Shown in pieces: positions 60,087 to 64,000 of a DNA stretch of 64,000 bases. Source of the DNA: Cucumis sativus (Eukaryota > Streptophyta > Magnoliopsida > Cucurbitales > Cucurbitaceae); assembly GCF_000004075.3 (NCBI RefSeq), contig NC_026656.2, forward strand, positions 2,852,001-2,916,000, given 5' to 3'. Under the pieces are notes generated by a model. The model was not told the DNA's origin, did not search any database, and saw only the letters and a program-made list of their open reading frames with translations. Each line of letters starts with the position of its first letter. Within the stretch, counting starts at the first letter, position 1. Position numbers and translations under genes: made by a program.

Positions 60087-62570
60087 TCAATACCAATCCA
60101 CTTGTTCTGTTGAATTCTTTGGCTCCCTCTTTGGCTTTTTGTATCGATTATTCTCGAATTTTGATTTCACTATAAGAGAATATAGTAAATCGGCCTCTGC
60201 AGAATTATCATAAGGCACATCCAAGGCACTACACAAACAAAGATAAACTACAGTTACCAAAAGGCTAAAGAAAGGAGGGGAAAAAACTACGATCTTTCTT
60301 GGTATAAATACAACAAGTGGTTTTCAAAAATGATAATCTACTTGTATTTTCTATATTCAAAACATATATATAAATTGGAATATTGTTCTACCTGTCAAGC
60401 AGCTCTTCCAGAATGATCCTTTGCAAAGGTGTTACATAATGTATACAGCTTCTGGGGCATTGGCCAACTGCCATCTGAAGCTGATAATCCTCACTATGTC
60501 CTAATTACAAGAAATAAATCGAGAAATCACCTTTAGAATGATGCACACATCTCATAAGCCTTTTGGTTATGCACCCAAATTTGAAATTATGGTTGTGTTA
60601 TCATTCTGAACGAACCTTGAGACATGGCACGGGCTGTCCCAGTGGAAGAGGCAAAAGTGAAGACATGGGGAGCTCTATCTACACAAGAATATGGGCAGCC
60701 TGCATATTGTTATGACAACACATGTGAGAGGGGAATGAGTGGGAAGGATATCATTACTGTATTACAACATTGTAACATTCTTAAGTTGGAGCAAAGATTG
60801 TACCTTTTCCAACACAAAGAAACTCATTCACAAAGACATCAAATGCTTCACATTCTGGGTTTTCAAAAGGATCTAAACACTCCCTGAATTTCATATGTTC
60901 ATTAGTGAAAATTTCATAAAAACAAATAACAGATCTACAAATTAGAATGAATGCAGGTGGAACTGAAACTTGATATCATAAAACCACATTGAATGTCAAA
61001 GACTCAAATTATCAACAATGGAGATTTAGCCCCTAAAATATGGAGAATTTCTGTCAAACAAATTGTTATATACTACATAGCATTGTTTATTTATAAACAA
61101 AAATTTCCGTAAGCCTTCCAATCACATGGACATTACACAATTGATTCTATGATGAGTGTTACAAGAAGTTAAAAAGTTCCATACACCCTGAGATCAACAT
61201 CAAAAGCACTACGATACCTCTCAATGAACTCTGTTCGGCTGTAACTGGATAACATCTGCATATGTTACAGAGCATAGTCACTGTTGAGTTTCATTATTGA
61301 CTACAACATAGATGGCAAAACAAGTTGGCTATCAAATCAAAAACATTTCTAGCCTTGTTACGGTCTCATATGATCGAAGTCTAGAAGTTATGAGAAAGAG
61401 AGATCAAAAATCAAATAAGTACTTTTGGTGTCTCAATACTTCAATGTTGGTTTGTTTTGGTCCCTATACTTTCAAAACAACTAATAACAAACAAAAGTTG
61501 AAAGTAGAAACTAAAATGAACCTTTTGAAAACACATAAGTCAAAATGAACTAGAGTCGAAACTAACCAGCAAAATAATATTCAATCACTTTTTTCTTGAT
61601 TACTCTCTATTGCACCTTCTTTTCACTAATTTCTCTCTCTAAACACTTTATTTCGATAACTTCTAGACAATTTTTCTCACTAAATTAATGACTTCCAGTC
61701 AAACCATTCAAAGAATATCAGTAAGAACACAGAAGTTGTTTGAGAACATAAGGAGAGTTGATCAACAATCTCCTTCTCGTCTGTAAGCAGGTAAACAGCC
61801 TTATCCACTCTACTAGCACAGAAACAACAGAAAATGATTTTCAATTTCTACAATGTTAAGCATGCGGAGATAATAATTGTTGGGAATTGACTATCACTAC
61901 AATGATAGTCGTTCCCAACAACAATCAAATTAAGATCAACATAAATTATGATTGCCATGAAGCTCATCCTACTAAAAAAACAACATTAAGCATCGAGATA
62001 ACCAACACAGCACAACTTTCTTCTTGGTTCAATAAATGCATGTCTCTTTATTAGCTACCTCATAGGCTTGAATTACACGACGAATCATAGAATCCGAATC
62101 ATTGCCATTTCTATTCACGTCCGGATGAAATTGCTTCACCTAAACATCCAAAAATCAGAAGTCCAATTGAAAATCAAAACATGAAACAAAAATTCAAAAA
62201 ACCAACCTAATTACAGCCATAATCCGAAAACACAAACGTAGTCAACAACAATTCAATTGGGTTAGCAACGAAAGAAATCAAAGCGGCAAGGGGAAGAGAG
62301 AAACAGTACTTTGGCTCGAAAAGCAGCTTTGAGCTCGGATTCGGAGCAAGTTGGGTCGAGACCGAGCAATCTGTACGCAGCCATAGGACCGGAGAGAAGC
62401 GTGTCTTCTCCTTCAGTTCTTTGCCTACAAATCGGTGTGAATCGGGAGGTTGAGGAGGAAGGGAAGAGAATGGAAGATTTTGAAATGGAGGGAAAATTGG
62501 AAGTGTCATTGAAAGATCCAACGGTTTTTCGAAATGGAAGAACGGTTGTGGAGAAACAGAGCGCCTCCAT
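60087..62570 (-). CDS. plastid J-domain protein with ferredoxin-like domain (DJC77-like)
   Basis: Seven minus-strand exons: 62310-62570, 62059-62139, 61218-61255, 60804-60883, 60616-60699, 60392-60500, 60087-60228; 264 aa. The start is MEALCFSTTV. Residues 1 to about 48 are Ser/Thr-rich and look like a transit peptide. A J domain follows ('AAYRLLGLDPTCSESELKAAFRAKV', HPD at 92-94), cut short after 'IQAYEMLSSYS'. Then comes a ferredoxin-like part: 'FVNEFLCVGKGCPYSCVDRA' and 'AVGQCPRSCIHYV' give the cysteine clusters expected for an Fe-S site. The C-terminus is basic and ends QVDWY. Exon 3 must use the donor GAGAG/GTATCG to keep the IERECLDPFE junction. The DNAJ plus Fer4 combination is typical of chloroplast DJC76/DJC77 proteins; partner and substrate unknown. 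Confidence 0.88.
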
Positions 62571-63199
62571 TGTTGATTGGCCTTCCTCCAATGTTGATCT
62601 TGTTCTTAAATGCAAAAAATTTGGAAATTATTTTAAACTAACCAAATTTCAATAAAAATTTATTTGAAAGTATAACAAAGTATCACTATTTATTCTCGAT
62701 AGATCATCCATTAAAAGAAACTATTATTTGTATCTATATTTAATGTCTATGAAAATTTAATCCAATGGAAACATGTAGATTGAAATTGATTTTAATCGGT
62801 TGTTATATAATACAAGTGGTATCTCGTTTTCAAAATAAATTTCATGATAGACATTATATTGTTACTTATTTTAAAATATATGGATTAAATTATTACTTAT
62901 TAAAATTTAGATAAAAATTTTAAAATAGATAGACTAAGTTGTTATTAACTGAAATTTAAGAACTTTATTAACCGAACTTAAATTGAACCGAAGTTTAAGA
63001 ATTAAATTGTAAACTTTTTATGTTAAGTTGTTCTAAAACTACACTTTTATAAAGTGGCAGCAATAATAAGATACAAAATTGTGTTTGTGGGGGTGAGTAT
63101 AACTAATGGGAATGTCCTCCTTTACTTGAAGTTGGAAGTTGAAATTTTTATACCCAGCGGGTCGTGCTTAAAAGAATAATAATAAAAAGTAACTGGTTT
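62571..63199. other. J-domain gene promoter and PPR 3' region
   Basis: No gene seen. Plain AT-rich DNA with a 'tttaagaacttt' style dispersed repeat near 62,940-63,020. Confidence 0.4.
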
Positions 63200-64000
63200 T
63201 CAAAACAGCTCCCAAACGACTTCAGTTTCTATGGCGTTTTGATGTGTAGCTTGACCGTTATGGATTGGATCCCTCCTGTCATCATCCAAGTAGTAGAGGA
63301 TGAACTTCTTATCTGGCACATATCCTTCATCTACCATGAGTATAAACAGCTCCCACAAAACTCCATAAATCATCTCAGTTTGTGGATGCATTTTGTCTCC
63401 AACAGTAAAACTGTGTACTTTCTTGTCAATCTCAATCCAGCTGATACCAGTTTCTTTGGCCGTTCCCACCTCCTTCATCTTCCTAATTGTCCTTGCTCTT
63501 TCCTTCCAATTCCCTTCAGAAGAATATATGTTGGCTAACAAAACATATGGGACAGGACTATCCGGTGTTTCCGAAAATAGATGTTCGGCCGCATATTTGC
63601 CAATTTTAGAATCACCATATAGGCTGCAGGCGCCGAGCAATGCCTGCCACACGAGTAAACCTGGCTGCTCAGGCAGTTTCTCAATGAAGTTTCTAGCTTC
63701 AGACAGCATTCCTGCCCTACCTAACATGTCAACAACACAAGCATGGTGTTCGCTCCTTGGATTCATCCCGTGATCTTTTGTCATTGATTTGAGGAATTCC
63801 ATTCCTTTTTTAACTAACCCGGCATGGCTACAAGCATGAAGTAATGATAGAAATGTGACGTCAGTTGGCTTTGCACCTTCAAGTTGCATATCCTCATAAA
63901 GTTGTAGAGCTTTCAAGGCATCTCCATGGCGGGCAAACGCTGCAATCATGGAGTTCCATGTAACCGAGTTCCTTTCACGCATCCTATCGAAGACCTTCAT
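63200..64000 (-). CDS. PPR protein, E/E+ class, 3' end (partial)
   Basis: Organellar RNA-binding pentatricopeptide protein, of the PLS class used in C-to-U editing. The window shows about 266 C-terminal residues without an intron. P, L and S repeats are visible ('[20 protein letters not shown]', '[18 protein letters not shown]', '[18 protein letters not shown]'). The E motif follows ('[16 protein letters not shown]', '[14 protein letters not shown]', '[18 protein letters not shown]'), then an E+-like segment ('[16 protein letters not shown]'). Translation stops about 27 residues later, without a DYW deaminase domain, so it would need a separate deaminase partner or it is truncated. The 5' part continues beyond the right edge; the methionine at 64,000 is internal. 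Confidence 0.9.
   Translation of the reverse strand: MKVFDRMRERNSVTWNSMIAAFARHGDALKALQLYEDMQLEGAKPTDVTFLSLLHACSHAGLVKKGMEFLKSMTKDHGMNPRSEHHACVVDMLGRAGMLSEARNFIEKLPEQPGLLVWQALLGACSLYGDSKIGKYAAEHLFSETPDSPVPYVLLANIYSSEGNWKERARTIRKMKEVGTAKETGISWIEIDKKVHSFTVGDKMHPQTEMIYGVLWELFILMVDEGYVPDKKFILYYLDDDRRDPIHNGQATHQNAIETEVVWELF

Noticed and set aside
59975-60175. Plus-strand frame of 66 codons
   Set aside because: Antisense of the last exon of the J-domain gene.

Overview
The window is nuclear DNA of a dicot plant, most likely a cucurbit. Genes are intron-rich with GT-AG introns, intergenic DNA is very AT-rich, and the protein families are plant-specific (TIR-NBS-LRR, PPR, TANGLED, GUX, KIN-14, DUF1995). 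The short 'tatcaatgatag' repeats scattered through the window are of a kind I associate with cucurbit genomes; that assignment is inference.

Left part (1-26 kb), ordinary gene-rich DNA. The first coding exon of a U/P-type cyclin runs off the left edge (minus). A GUX-type GT8 glucuronosyltransferase (plus, 3 exons, 607 aa) is followed by an NPK1/ANP-type MAPKKK (plus, 17 exons, 662 aa). Next come TANGLED (minus, 4 exons, 426 aa) and a KIN-14 kinesin with a central motor (minus, 12 exons, 794 aa). The MAPKKK, TANGLED and the kinesin form a run of division and cytoskeleton genes. TANGLED and the kinesin both carry AACGG (MSA-like) elements in their promoters.

Middle part (26-53 kb), accessory DNA. 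This is a decayed disease-resistance cluster. Two TIR-NBS-LRR paralogues lie head to tail on the minus strand (31,961-37,194 and 41,133-47,127). Both have six coding exons in the order TIR / NB-ARC / linker LRR / LRR / C-JID / C-terminal extension. The first has a stop codon as the last codon of its NB-ARC exon; the second is open throughout but its LRR exon is 103 codons shorter. Around them are relics of at least one more TNL (38.9, 51.1 and 51.8 kb), a promoter copy without a gene (50.0-50.5 kb), a LINE zf-RVT fragment, a foldback element with about 0.5-kb arms, an internally deleted LTR retroelement, a SINE, a CACTA-like remnant and a MULE/FAR1-type SWIM fragment.

Right part (53-64 kb), ordinary again. 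It holds a chloroplast DUF1995 protein (plus, 9 exons, 342 aa), a plastid J-domain/ferredoxin-like protein (minus, 7 exons, 264 aa) and the 3' end of an E-class PPR protein (minus) that runs off the right edge.

All exon junctions were read by eye from splice consensus and reading-frame continuity. For every complete gene the exon lengths sum to a multiple of three. The observations most worth checking are a P-loop-like segment in the last exon of both TNLs, the stop at a splice site in the first TNL, the foldback element between the TNLs, a GC-AG intron in the kinesin motor and a tandem duplication of the kinesin tail.
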